Shown here piece by piece: positions 24,601 through 36,500 of a DNA stretch of 64,000 nt; the stretch's first letter is position 1; each line of letters starts with the position of its first letter. Origin of the DNA: Polytrichum commune. Its lineage: Eukaryota > Streptophyta > Polytrichopsida > Polytrichales > Polytrichaceae. Where the stretch lies: positions 31,930,001 to 31,994,000 of the forward strand of contig OX485804.1 of the NCBI GenBank assembly GCA_950295325.1, written 5' to 3'. Below the pieces are notes generated by a model. That model saw only the letters and a program-made list of their open reading frames with translations. It did no database searches and was not told where the DNA came from. A program made the translations under genes and the position numbers.

Positions 24601-27600
24601 TAATAGTATGCATTCATTTCCTTAATGAGCTGAATATGTGTTGAAGAAGTGATCATCTTGTTAAGCAGTTAACTGCAACCTGCTGCCTTTTCTTGACTGA
24701 GGAAGTAGAATTGACCAAATTCTTGGCACTTGGCATAATTAAAGACATTTCTGCTGCAGTGGTAATAAGAAAAAAGACAAGGATGCACAAGATGGTGGCG
24801 ATGCTGAACTGCCCTCTGTGTCCCAGATAGTTCAAGAAGAAAGCACGGAAGTAAACCAACAGCCTACATCAAACAAAAAGAAGGCTGCAGACAGGCCTAG
24901 CCGAGCTGATGCTCAGGTAAAAACTAGCACATGTCACATTTGGGAATCTTTCTTGACTAATTCTAGAGATTGTGCTGAAATTGGTTGATTAATATTGTAC
25001 TTACATGTTGCAAGAGTTTGAGTTGCTCTTTTTGCACTAGGTATATTTCTTAGTGAACTTTGTCAGGGCATCTGTCTTGTAGTCTCTCTTTAAGGGACAA
25101 GGTGATGTTCCTTCAATTTATTTTCTAAATGGTTTTCTAATACCTAGTACTCTGTATCATCTTATATTTCATCCATATCAACACATTCTGCTAAAGAAGC
25201 GTGCCATTTGTATAATTGGCAGCTTTACTCTAAACGACCATACCGACAAGCATTAGTCCACACTTCACTGAAACCCAGGTGTGCATCCTAAACAAGTGTG
25301 ATTTGCTGGTTTTGGAATACCATGAAGCCCAGACCATTTGCAAGGAGTTGACTAATTTCTAATCACTAGACCATTTGGCTTGAGTGTCTAACTTTCTGCA
25401 TGTGCAAGGTAGTGCGTTAGATGATATGAGGTATCATTACTCTCATTACCATAATTGCTAGAAGTTTGGTGTGTTAGATGAATATTGTCAAGACTCCATT
25501 CTGAGGACACTTCATCCTGTAAACACAAATACAAGGATATTATTCTCATTTGAGTCTATAATTTGCTTTGATGGGGACCATTCGCATTCATAACCATCAG
25601 TGTAGATGCATATTTGCTTGCACATGTTATATTGTGTTTGGCCAATTGGAAAACTCTTGCATGAGATTGGTAATAAATGTCTCCTGCGGGATCTGGTTTA
25701 TTGGCAGCACAGCATATGCGCTCTTGCAACTAGCTCAAATTCAACCTGGCGACATCATTCTTGATCCCATGTACAAAGAATTGCTCTCCTTCACTTTTGC
25801 TTTACTTTCATTACGTTCCAATTTTGTGATCACCATGTGAGGTTTACACAATCCTGAAGTGCTGCCCCTGATGGATATGCAGACTTACGTTGATTGTTCT
25901 GTGTTGGGGTTGGCCATTCCAAGCAGGTGTGGCTGTGGAACTATACCACTGGAGGCTGGTGATTGGCTGGGTAATAGCGTAGTGGGCCTTGCAGGTGATT
26001 TGGTTGACAGGGCTGTTGAATCATCACGCATAAACTCAACAGGTAAGCTGCTACAATGTACACATATCAGTGAGAGAATATATATGACTAATATGAAGGG
26101 TGCCATTTAGTGCAATTAGAAGACAAGCATCAATCAAATGCAAACAACCAGACCAGTGGTGATCGATAAGGTCAAGATATACCCACCTCGACATTCTCCT
26201 TGTTATATACCTTCAATAAATATTTCTTTTTGTAATGTGTCACAGGTGGCAATTCTGGACATCGATGTGATGTGGTCCAGTGGGATGCAGGACTTCTCCC
26301 ATTGAGAACTGGAAGCATTGATCGTGTCATAAGTGATATGCCATTTGGAAATCGTTGTGGTAATGGTCTTGCCTTACTGCATTTTATTGTAATACTTTGG
26401 AGGGCGACACTTAATGTTGGGCACAAACTCACAAACTTTGTCTGCTATTCACCTACCCAGGGAATTTCAAGGTCAGGGATTGGCTTTGTCCAAGGGTTGT
26501 GAAACAGGCAAGATTTCTGGAACCTTTGTACCTTCCGATACTGTCTGCAAGTGTCTAGATTACATGCAATCTAGTCTTAGAAGACATTTGCTGCCTTTAG
26601 TCATAACCTTCCATACTATGACATGTATCATAGATATTTAATTTATCATCTTTATACACCTCTCCTGAAACATTTATTGTATAAAGGAAAAACCTATCAC
26701 TACTGGGTGACTCTTCAGGTGCATAATGCATTGTTTTAATGAGAATGTTCCTGGGACAAAAACATCTGGGTTTTAATAACTGAAGTTCTGTCTGCAGGTT
26801 GTGCGTGTTCTTAGACCAGGAACAGGTGAGTGTTCAATGTTTGCTATAATTTACCTTAGTGAGACATCAGATTTAATCTCACAAACATCACAATGTGAGA
26901 TGTGTTGTGATTGGAAGAGTGTTCTGGTGAGATTATGCGAAGAGGATATTAAAATTCATGTGACATTTCTTATTAGAGTTTTAAAGTCGAGGTAATCTGT
27001 AGATTAAAAGCTGTCAGCAAAAGAGATAACATTCTATCAGGAGAGAAAAGGCGTTTATGGTGATCCAGTAAGCACAATTTGTTTTATACTTTGTGTATCT
27101 CATATACTAACTCAACTAAGTCGCCCCATTGATTTTATCATTATTAATTTTTTTATAAATTTCAAACGTCACCTACACTAGCATGTGACTTCACAAGTTT
27201 TGATACTTATTGTTAGCAAAATAGCTCACGTCGACTGGAACATTAGTGCAGCACAGATGGACAACATTTTCATTAATCATTAAGCAGGAGTTTTCGTCTC
27301 TGGAAACTAAGAAGTAGGAAAATTGAGAGAGACCAGGAGCTACAAGGGACAATGTCAAGGGATGTCATACTGTCTTTCCGTTTCCGCGAAGTCTTTATAT
27401 TTTACAAAGGTGTATGCATTACAGGTGCTACACTAAATATGATATTTAGTGTCACCTATTGTAATTGTCTTGCTCAATATTAAACGTAAACCACTGTATT
27501 ATGTCACTGCACTAAATGTTAACCGAACATTATTTGTCATTCCTTGTAATTTTTTGGAGGGTTATAGATTTACAGTGTTGCAATTACTGTCACTTACCAA

Positions 27601-28603
27601 GTGCTTTTTCATCCAAATTTCAATCATCCATGACAATATTTTATCACAAGTTGTTTACAAGAGAAAGTAGGGTTTTGGCCAATGGATGAATTCATGCATC
27701 ATTTATGACAGTATTTGTAAATTTATTCGTAAGGAGTGTCATCCAAAAAGTTACCATAGTGACATTAAATACTATACGACAGTAAATATCATATTTAGTG
27801 TAGTACTTCAGGACCTATAGTTACAAGGGAATGAGATGGTGCTGGTGTTCAGGTTTAGCTGTGCTGATGGCTCAAAGCAAGACCATGAAAGATGAAGTGC
27901 TCCTGAACCAGAAAGTTTTCTTGGACCTTGAACAACACCTGTTGATTGACATGGAGGTGAGACTTTGGTCGGAAATTTTGTCATGGGTTTGTTACTTCAG
28001 AGTGATTTCCTCTGATTTCCTGACTTTGAAGTACTCAATTTGTGTAGGTAATGAATAAATTTGACGAGAAGAAAAGTTTGTAGATCAGTTCAGGGGCATG
28101 TTTTGTTGCAAATTCAATCTATGTCATCTTAGATGTCCAGAATTTGGTGTCAAGTATAACCATTGTGAGCATCCTGCTGCCAATATATCACCACAGATAG
28201 TAAGTCAGTCAAAATTAGCTTTAAAGAGAGAGGATCAACCTTTACAAGGTTTCCTCCATTATTATCCTCGAGGGTATAACAGAACCATGACCATATTACC
28301 TTGTTGATTCCCTGTGTTATATCTGAGCTTTTAATCTTTATACAATGTGCAGGGACTACGGGTTGATGTTTTTGTAGTACGCCGAACTCTAGAACCAGCT
28401 CCTGAACAGGTAAGTTATATGTTGTCCCCTGGCAGTACCTAATACTGGTAGTTGTGATATTCTGAAATGGTTAGGTGTGTGTTTTCAGCCTCCATGTATT
28501 GCCTATCTTCTAAATCATTTGCTGCTGTGTCTGACTGAAGGTTGTAAGGATGGGCAAAAACATGGTCAAACGGAAGCGGGACTGGCAACAAACAAAGAAA
28601 TAG
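21624..28603 (+). CDS. THUMP-domain RNA guanine-N2-methyltransferase (THUMPD2/3-like)
   Basis: Predicted SAM-dependent enzyme that makes N2-methylguanosine in tRNA or U6 snRNA; its human relatives THUMPD2 and THUMPD3 work with TRMT112. Seventeen exons close in phase to 482 aa: 21624-21686, 22041-22124, 22238-22294, 22464-22520, 22697-22910, 23725-23787, 24323-24383, 24760-24916, 25223-25278, 25708-25770, 25927-26042, 26246-26359, 26461-26552, 26798-26825, 27853-27956, 28353-28409, 28541-28603. The protein opens MAMAHYWASCAGGLEFVL. THUMP-type residues FRVTGDR lie at 136-142, followed by YTSMDAA. The catalytic half has KPSTAYALLQLA near 269-280, SAM motif I DPMCGCGTIPLEA at 290-302 and motif IV DMPFG at 361-365. 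The C-terminus is basic (KRKRDWQQTKK). The weakest join is the exon 13 donor (AGT then GTCTAG), chosen because it keeps the frame into VVRVLRPGTG. Residues 200-252 form a charged, KK-rich linker. The choice between the THUMPD2 and THUMPD3 subgroups is open. Confidence 0.88.
24202..24291. repeat. Tandem duplication in a THUMP-gene intron
   Basis: A segment of about 45 bp is present twice in a row: ATATTATTTTCTTGTAATAC and then ATATTATTTTCTTTTAATAC, each followed by TTGAATAAAGAGTCTT. It sits in intron 6 just before exon 7. The AATAAA in each unit could act as a weak intronic poly(A) signal, but this is only a possibility. Confidence 0.75.
27428..27803. mobile_element. CTACAC-type MITE inside a THUMP-gene intron
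   Basis: A 376-bp element with near-perfect ends: CTACACTAAATATGATATTT on the left and AAATATCATATTTAGTGTAG on the right, each itself partly palindromic. It lies in the 1-kb intron between exons 14 and 15, 50 bp before exon 15. Related elements are at 54376-54701 and 63121-63422, and the end sequence is akin to those at 11396 and 47222. No protein is encoded. Confidence 0.75.
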
Positions 28604-29380
28604 TTAAGTTAGGCTTCCCATGCAACAACTCACCAATCACCGAAACCTTCCAATTGTAGAGTTACATCTCAGCCCTTGTCTGCACTTGAATCCTCTTATT
28701 TTATTTTTGGAGGGATTGTGATCAAACTTGGATATCATTGTTGGATCATTTGGCTGATTTTGCCTCAATCCAAAGCATTCTCCTATGAAATGCATGGATG
28801 AGTGGTTTGACCTCAGAACTTTGAATTTAGATATCCTGGTATGGTGGTTCTTTTTGGCTTCATTGGTTTGTAGGTCATTGATATTTGATTTGCCCAAAAT
28901 GAATCTGAATTCTAGTGATTATTCTGCAAAGTAGCTGATGGACTTGCAATGTATATATCCTAACTTGCTAAACCATTTCCAAATTACTGTCATGATCTTT
29001 AAAGAACCAAGGATGATTTGACATATGTAGAACCAAAAGCACACAATCATTGACGAAGCATGCCTCCTGCTTTTTATGAAATCGATTCAGACTTTACAGT
29101 TTTAATTGTTGTGGCCCAATTTCTGATGTCGTGGATTGGACCTCTCCGCTGGAGCCAAGTTGATCATTTGAAACAACTTGTGATAGCACCAATATGTTAG
29201 AATGTTTACGCATGTGCCAACCAAAGAAAATTAAGTACAGTATACCCAAGAAGTAATTACACATGCTCCTTCTGGCTTTCTTGAGCCTGGCTATTGGTAT
29301 GATAGGCCTTGATTGGTTGCAAATTTCATATGCAAGGAAAAGAATTATCGTATTGTACCCCGTCCTCCTCATAACATTAT
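28604..29380. other. Flank downstream of the THUMP-domain gene
   Basis: Contains the 3' UTR, whose end I cannot place, and then AT-rich DNA with no gene. Chance open frames in both strands are short and lack recognised motifs. Confidence 0.4.
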
Positions 29381-29388
29381 TCAGAGAC

Positions 29389-29490
29389 GTGGGCCCTCAC
29401 AATATAACAGTGGGATGTTGGGAGTTCAGTCTGAATCTGAGTCCCTCTGCAACTTTTCTAGCATCCCACTGTTATATTTTGAAGGGTCCA
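29389..29490. mobile_element. ~100-bp hairpin MITE
   Basis: Arms AATATAACAGTGGGATG (29401-29417) and CATCCCACTGTTATATT (29462-29478) are perfect complements. The inverted repeat extends outward, with a bulge, to TGGGCCCTC and GAAGGGTCCA. A diverged relative lies at 48802-48910. Nearby sequence on the left is also partly shared with that copy, so the parent repeat may be longer. Confidence 0.75.
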
Positions 29491-29696
29491 CAGAACGAGA
29501 GCTGCACGTTGAGTAATGTAAGGCTTTTGTACATTTGAACCATCAACCATAGAATTCCTAAATCATGCCATATCTGACAATCCGAATATTCCTTCATGCA
29601 AATGGATAGCTTCTTACTTGTTTAGAGATTCCATGATAAATATGAGATATGTTAGACTTATTTGTGAAGTAAAGGAGTTGAAACCACTTAGAATCA

Positions 29697-30125
29697 ACAA
29701 ACCTTGAGTTTATGAGAATCGACACAAAGTCACCCAAGTTTTTTTAATGCTTAAATTAACATATACAAAGAGTGGTGTCGGGCTATTAAAAACCAACTTT
29801 CTAGTTTGTCTTATTAAGGTGGGTGGGCCAAGCTAGCCTTGCGTAGGTCAATCTAAGATTTAGGATGGGTGGGCCAAGCTAACTTTGGATAGGTCAATCC
29901 AAGATTTAGGATGGCAGGTTCCATGTGCATACCCTATTTTAACATCCTTGAATACTCTCAAAGTTTGAGAAGTGCGAAGAGGAGGTCCCCAAATTTGCAC
30001 CCAACTTTCAAAGAAGCTTCAATGTACGACGAGCTGATGAGAACTTAATAGAAAGTTTATTAAAGAAAGGATCAAACCCACGGTTTCATCCTCCTTTTAG
30101 GGACTTCATGGATAACTCTATTTGC
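29697..30125 (+). repeat. Family R1 repeat, second copy
   Basis: Inverted relative of 19440-19870. It contains an internal direct duplication of about 40 bp around 29819-29911 (GGTGGGTGGGCCAAGCTA, then AGGTCAATCTAAGATTTAGG, repeated once). Confidence 0.6.
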
Positions 30126-33080
30126 AAGAAACTTTCTCAAAACAACCATTTCTCATGTGATAATAATATCGTAGCATGTGTTAGGATATCCTAAAATCTT
30201 GGATACATATGATTATAATGTTTTTTAAAGTAGAATAAAGATTACTTGCTACTTTGCTTAGGGTGTGGTCGCACATCCTGGTTAAGGCTTTGGTTAGAGT
30301 AAGTAACCACTTAAATTAGTTATATTGTGCCCACATTGTCTAGTTAAGAGAGTTAGCCAACATATGAGGTAGCTAACCTATATGAGAGCTATTCCATCTC
30401 ACGGTCGCACCACCTAGTTGAAATTAAGGTTTAAATAAAAGCTATCAAACTAGAAGTAAGCTGACTTTTGGGAACTTGCTTTTGTGAAGAAATCTTAACT
30501 CACCCATACCCCTACTGCTAACTAACTTTTTCGAATGAGTAGCCCAAATTTTTGTCTTGAATGCCTGCCTTTCATTTTCTTCATCTCTTCTCCATTCTAC
30601 TATGCAGTGGACCACACTATTTCTTGCATCGTCCTAAATTAACATATATTTATTTAATAAATTGTTAGTTGATGATATAGCATGGCTAAATTATCATTGA
30701 AAATTTCAAGTTTAGATCATACTATTTTCAATATAATATAGATATGATTATTTTATTTTCATCATAATGAAACACAAATGGGTGTGGGCATGAAATTATA
30801 ATGTCTTGTAATTAGTGTCATGTTCAAAGCTTGGCCAACTTGAACAAAACTTCGGTTGGTCAACCTTAACTCCTCTCTTAAATTGGTCAACCTTTGGTTA
30901 GTGGTAGCCAGGATGTGTGCTTGTGCAATCGGTTAGTTAGCATATGAGTTAGTTGATGTCACTAACTCATATTGTTAGCTAATTCCCCCAAGTAGGTGAT
31001 GCGGCCATGATTTTAGTTAGCTAGAAGTTTGGCTAGCTAATCTTCACTAACTCGTAAGTTATCTAATTTTCTTAACTAGGTGGTGCGGCTTGACTACATA
31101 ATCAAACGAAATGATTGTGCACTTTCCAAGATTGATATGTGTAATAAGACAACATGCTTGATTCAAGACTTATATTTGAGTGGTGTGTGGTTAGGTATGG
31201 ATCTACGAATGGATACCCAAAAAACATGCGTTCAAAAGTCATTGGACAATATGCTTAGAATTTGTTTAACTACCGGTAAATTGATAGCAAGATGGATGGA
31301 AAATATTTAAAAAAATCAAGCCTAATTTTTGTGAAGATGAGTGAGTCAAATGGCCTAAATGGAAGGAAAATTAATCATAAAAATGTTTAAAATATTTTTT
31401 AAAAAAACTGGCGTGTTTTGGAATGAGGCCAAAGACAACAACTCACATGCACAGACAACACTACCCATCACGTGCATTCACTTTGACATTAACAAGGAGT
31501 GAAGTTGGCATCCACACGTTACAAACTAAACACCTCAAAATCAACAGTCCTAAAGGCTTGAAAGTAGCAAAGCCTGCTCGACAAGTGTGGGAAAAGTCTA
31601 GATAAGATATGTCATGTGCCTAAATATAATCATATATACATATTTTCCTAATTTTTCTTAAATGTTTTTACAGACTACTTAAACCTTTTCTTTGAAATAG
31701 ATGAATTATTGGACAAATTTTGCCCAACTTGCTTTCGACCTACGATATTCTAGGTTTCACAATCAACATAATTGGAGAAACCTATATGATTATTCAAGAA
31801 GAAAGAGAATCCCCACTTCGATAATGTAGAAGGTATTCACCTGATCTCCAAATACTATGAGAAAAATGACTATGGCCTTGATTTGGATTTTGCTTAAGAC
31901 CCGTCTACCTTAATGCAAGCAAACAAGTGGCGCTGTAGGCAATCTGATGCCCTCTTAGATGTTGGTAATGAACAAACCTACCCCAGTGCAACCTTGCGGA
32001 TGCGAGGCTTTTACAATACAAATCAATATATGCTCTCATATCTAACTCAAAGGGATAACCCAAGAAACACGTGACTTTTGGAGCTATGTGTGGAAGTTTG
32101 GACCCAAATTCCAGCAACCGACTTTCCAACACCATCTGTTTGCTCGATGTCAACGGCTATGGCTGGATTCTAGGGAAGACGAACAAAAACAGGAATGCAA
32201 GAAAGAAATTGAACATGAAACCGTAATAAACTGCGTCATTTGTTGCATGCGTCAGTGAGCCTCCCAAGCATCAGATTGTGAGGAATTTAGACAACAAGAT
32301 ACTCATCAAACTTGCCCCAGTGTACATCAATGAATGGGGAGAACCAACAGCTAGTTACAGATGAACCGGTTGGGTTTGAGAAATAACTGGTTCAAATCCA
32401 AGACTTCAGGAAAATTTCAGATTGATTTGGGAAAGTTTACATAATATTCCTCTAAGAAACAAAGAAAAACTGAAAGATGTCAACATGTAACTGTTAAACA
32501 CTAGGATCTCGACCGATTCAACCCAAAAGTCTCCCCAGACACTGGTGTATGTTGCCACAAGCTCACTTTCTACTCATTGTATGACCACCTACTCTCTTTG
32601 GTCATATCTAACTTATGCCACATGAGAGTTTGATGATGGACAGTCATTTTGATCCTACTTTGAGCAGATGTAAAAGGAATTCTGAGAAATATGGATTTGG
32701 ATTTCAGAACCTCCGAAACAAGGTTGTGCCAACAAACTCGAAAGCATTGAAGGTGATTGAAATGAAAATCTACCCAAGTACAGAGACCTACATGATAGAA
32801 GGTTTGCCTATCAGCGACTTAAGTTTTGCAGGTTCAAATGCAGTTCTGCAACAATCATTGCAGTGTCAAATAGTCAATCTCTTCTTGTCCATTGGCGTCA
32901 ACTTCAAAGACAAGTGCGGAAAACACGAAATATACATGTGGACAACTATTTACATTATAGCTGGTGTTCTGACGTAGGACTGAAAATCAACTTGGTCGGA
33001 TGGACTGTTCACTCGGTCAGGCTCTTCTAACCTACAAAGCAAGCAATCTGATGCTTGCAATCTAGGCTACAGGACAAACT
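30126..33080. other. Gene-free DNA with R2 pieces
   Basis: Around 30250-31090, short TTAGTTAGC, TTGGTTAG and AACTCATATG phrases recur in both orientations, suggesting a decayed palindromic repeat. R2-related segments lie at about 31080-31330 and 31740-31920. A 120-codon plus-strand frame at 32615-32977 has no recognised motif. A tRNA-like B-box phrase (GGTTCAAATCC) at about 32391 lacks the rest of a tRNA. Confidence 0.45.
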
Positions 33081-33084
33081 CGAA

Positions 33085-33335
33085 ACCCTAAACCAATGCA
33101 ATTCGACCCATTGCTTCTGGGGAGCTGGACATCGTCGTTGAGGTCAATCGAAAAATCCAAATTCACATGGTGCACCTTCTAGTGCGCCTTCGCAGCCTGC
33201 TGGAACTTGGTGACGAACGCTCGGAGCTCCGCGACGGCATCCTTGGAGGCAGTGCCTTGAGGCCGAGGTGATTAGTGCCCAGGACAATCCCAACGGTGCC
33301 GTGGAGGGTGAAGAAGATGATGAAAATGGTTCCTT
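33085..33335 (-). pseudogene. Decayed copy of the CorA-like gene 3' end
   Basis: This stretch repeats, with substitutions and a deletion, the last coding segment of the CorA-like gene that starts at 33516. Shared phrases on the plus strand are ATTCACATGGTGCACCTTCT, GCCTGCTGGAACTTGGTGA, GCCTTGAGGCCGAGG and TGAAAATGGT. Changed codons and lost bases (for example GTGATTAGTGCCC where the gene has GCGACGAATGCCC) make it non-functional as an independent gene. Confidence 0.75.
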
Positions 33336-33490
33336 AAACCCTAAACCTACACCCTAAACCAATGCACATCACTCGTCCAAAAGGACATAAGAGTCATTTT
33401 GATCCATTGCTTCGGGTAAGCTGGACGTCGCCGTTCTGCTCCTATGGAAGGATCCGAATTTACATGGAAGACCTATTCCTTAAAACTTAA
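33336..33490 (-). pseudogene. Second, shorter copy of the CorA-like gene 3' end
   Basis: Begins with a CCCTAAACC-containing spacer, then repeats CATCACTCGTCCAAAAGGAC, CATTGCTTCGGG, AAGCTGGACGTCGCCGTTC and GAAGGATCCGAATTTACATG, which match the 3' end region of the real gene (33500-33613). The three units are head to tail, with CCTAAACC-type spacers between them. The CCCTAAACC phrases resemble plant telomere repeats but are too few to call interstitial telomere DNA. Confidence 0.65.
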
Positions 33491-33515
33491 ACCCTAAAAC
33501 CTAAATCGATACACA

Positions 33516-36500
33516 TCATTCATCCAAAAGGACGTAGTAGTCATTCGACCCACTGCTTCGGGGAAGCTGCACAGTGCTGTTCACGTCAATCGAAGGATCC
33601 GAATTCACATGGTGCACCTTCTCGTGCGCTTCTGCGGCCTGCTGGAACTTGGTGATGAATGCTTGAAGCTCCTGCTTACGTTCCTCGACAGCCTCCTCGG
33701 AGGGTGGGGCCTTGAGGCCGAGGCGACGAATGCCCAACACAACCACGACAATGCCGAGGAGGGTGAGGAGGACGCTGAAAATGGTGAACGCATACGGGTT
33801 TCCGTTTGCCCCAGGAATACCGTCCAAATTGATGCCAAACAACCCGACGATGACCGAGAGGAGGAGGCCCCCGCCACCAATGACCGCGAGGTTGTGTTGC
33901 ACGCGCACACTCCTCTCCTGCAGCTTCTCGCGCACGTTGCTCTGCATTACATCTTGCACTGTGAACAGGCGGTCTCGCACCGAATCCTGCTCGTCCAGCA
34001 TCTGCCGCGTCTGCTTCAGCACCTTGTCAAGGACGCTAAGCGCGTCGCCGGACCTCAGGTGCAACATGAGCTCGTGAAGGATCTCTTCCCGTGCGTGCAA
34101 TGACCATTTGATTCGGATAACCTGTCTCGTGACGAGAAAAATAAATAAAAACCTGAGCAAGTGAAGCGGCCAGGACACACACGACATGTTGAGAAGGAGA
34201 CTCTTTAGTAGCACATGTGGGTGGGGATCACACATGTTTAAAAACTCTGATTTTGGAAATGGGGTTCGGTAGGCCAACCCTTGACATGTGCCTAAGAGCA
34301 TCTCCACATGGAGCCACGAACGGACCTCGACCACCAGCTTTTTCAGTCTTTTAGGGCAAGACCGCAAGCTAAATCCTACCTCCAAAGTCCACATATCCAA
34401 AATTCTTACTGTCCACCGATTGTGTCGAAGAGGCCCTTCAACTCAAGAGCCCTTCCACCACCGTACTTGGTGAGCCGAAAGAGGGCCTCTATCGGTGGAC
34501 AATGACATTTTGAGAAACATACGGGGGTTTATGGTGGAATCTGCAACTGAAACCATGCAATCTGAAACCATGCAACTTGCCTTGAAAGGCCTAAAATAGT
34601 CAACTGGAGAGGCTCGCTTGTGGTTTCAGGAATGGAGACCTCTTTAGCACATGTGGGGGGGTCTCACCCGTTCGAAAACCCCGCTTCTTTGAAACAGGGT
34701 TTCGTAGGCCAAGTAATTGAATTAAATTTTAAAAACCTTAACATGTGCCTAACCTTGGGGATCTTGGTGTCAAAGTTGGTCCCTCTGTTTTTTTGGTAAG
34801 ATGTCCGTTTTTGACACTGATCCAATACTGCAGTTTTGTAAGGTTTAAAACCTCGCATCTCCAATTGGAGATGAAAGCGTGCCTTTCTACCAAAAAAAAG
34901 AGGGACCAACCTGAGGCCAAGCTCCCCAACCTTGGGGTTAAGCATACGTGCTTAAGGCCAAAATTATTTTCCTTGCCCCACCGAACTTCGTTTTAAAAAC
35001 AAAACGGCGCTTTTAAACATATGTGAACCCCCCTACAGACTCCTCTGTACATAAACTTTGTACAAAAACCCCTGCAGAAATTGCTGCATTCTTCACTAGC
35101 AAACAGGCAACTTTCATGATAGGGGTTTTGCCATCCTAAGCAGGGAGAAACAAGCGGTATTATACAACTTCTAGGCATACTTTGAAACTTATCAGATATG
35201 ACAATGGAAGTGGACACCATCTACAATGTTGCAATATAATTTAACATCGATTGAGGGAGGACCTTTTCTTTCAATAAAAAACTGAGCTTTTTATTTATTT
35301 ATTTATTTAATAGACTTCCATTGATCTATTCTAATTCTTGGTGAAGTGATGACCTGTGTAGAGAGGCGGCGAACTTCTTGATTCAAAATTATGCTCAGCA
35401 AAGCTAGGTCCTCATTTGATTTCCTGCCAAAAAAAACAATCTTTACAAATTGGTGGACGGCCCTACGCTCATGAATAGATAACAGCTAATCATTGCCGCA
35501 CCTATACAATGCCCATTCATATCTATGTCAGATTACTCAATGAGTGCTCAAGAATAATCTTAGACTAGGTCACATGAATCACATTGAACTAGGCATCTGA
35601 CAGTTATTCAAAGCCAAAGATGCATACCTATTGACATACTTCAGCTCAATCTCATCCGCTGCACCAAAGAAGTGCTTCCTCGACATGCTGATTAAAAAAA
35701 AGGCAGTATTCAGAGGTTGTAGAGTTCAAATACAAGCACCCCAAAAATCTGCCAGAAACTGAAAACCCAACTGGGACTGGAACGATAAAAAAGAGATCTG
35801 TTGTTTTGAAATTATTACCGGTCATCCCATCGGGCAAGGCGGCTTGCAAGCTGAGAGATGATTTCCTGTGCACACTTGGGTGCCTCTGATCCACCTGCAC
35901 CTACCAGATCCTGAAGGGAAGACAAAACAAGAGTACTTTCTGTGATAAGCATATGTAATATTGAACGTTTAGGTGACCAACAACATCCTTGAAGAACATA
36001 CAATAATTATCTTCCACAATTCACATTCGAGCAGACCAATGTTTACATCAACCACAGATTATAAGATGAAGAGAAACAAGAACCATGAGCTACATCTCAT
36101 AACACTCTTAAATAGCCTATCATTCCAATGCAAATGGAATGATTCTTGAGTAATCTGGATAACCTATGAATGCCTCCATTGGGGATGCACCTGTTCAATT
36201 GAATTTTGATAGATGGAATTAGGCTTTGTGTCCAACGATAAGGCAACAATGACCTTTTGACTAAGGTACACAACCCTTATTCGGTTCCTTTTTATATTAA
36301 GACACCTTTATTTGAGTGGTATGTGGGTTTGGTGTGGCTCCCAGAACAGATACCAAAAAGACAAGTGTTTAAAAGAGACTGGACTACATACTGAAAATAT
36401 GATAACCATTTTAGGCTCAATACTCAACATAATTGGGGGGGGGGTGCTATATGACCATTTAATGAGATAAGAAACTCCACTTCGATTATGAATAAGATAT

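Noticed and set aside
32360-32410. tRNA-like B box GGTTCAAATCC
   Set aside because: No A box at the right distance and no acceptor or anticodon stem, so not a tRNA gene.
32615-32977. 120-codon plus-strand ORF
   Set aside because: No recognised motif, no splice context and no second copy; a frame of this size can occur by chance here.
33335-33360. CCCTAAACC repeats as an interstitial telomere
   Set aside because: Only two or three imperfect units; better explained as spacer of the local duplication.
33609-34103. 164-codon plus-strand frame
   Set aside because: Exact antisense of the last exon of the CorA-like gene.
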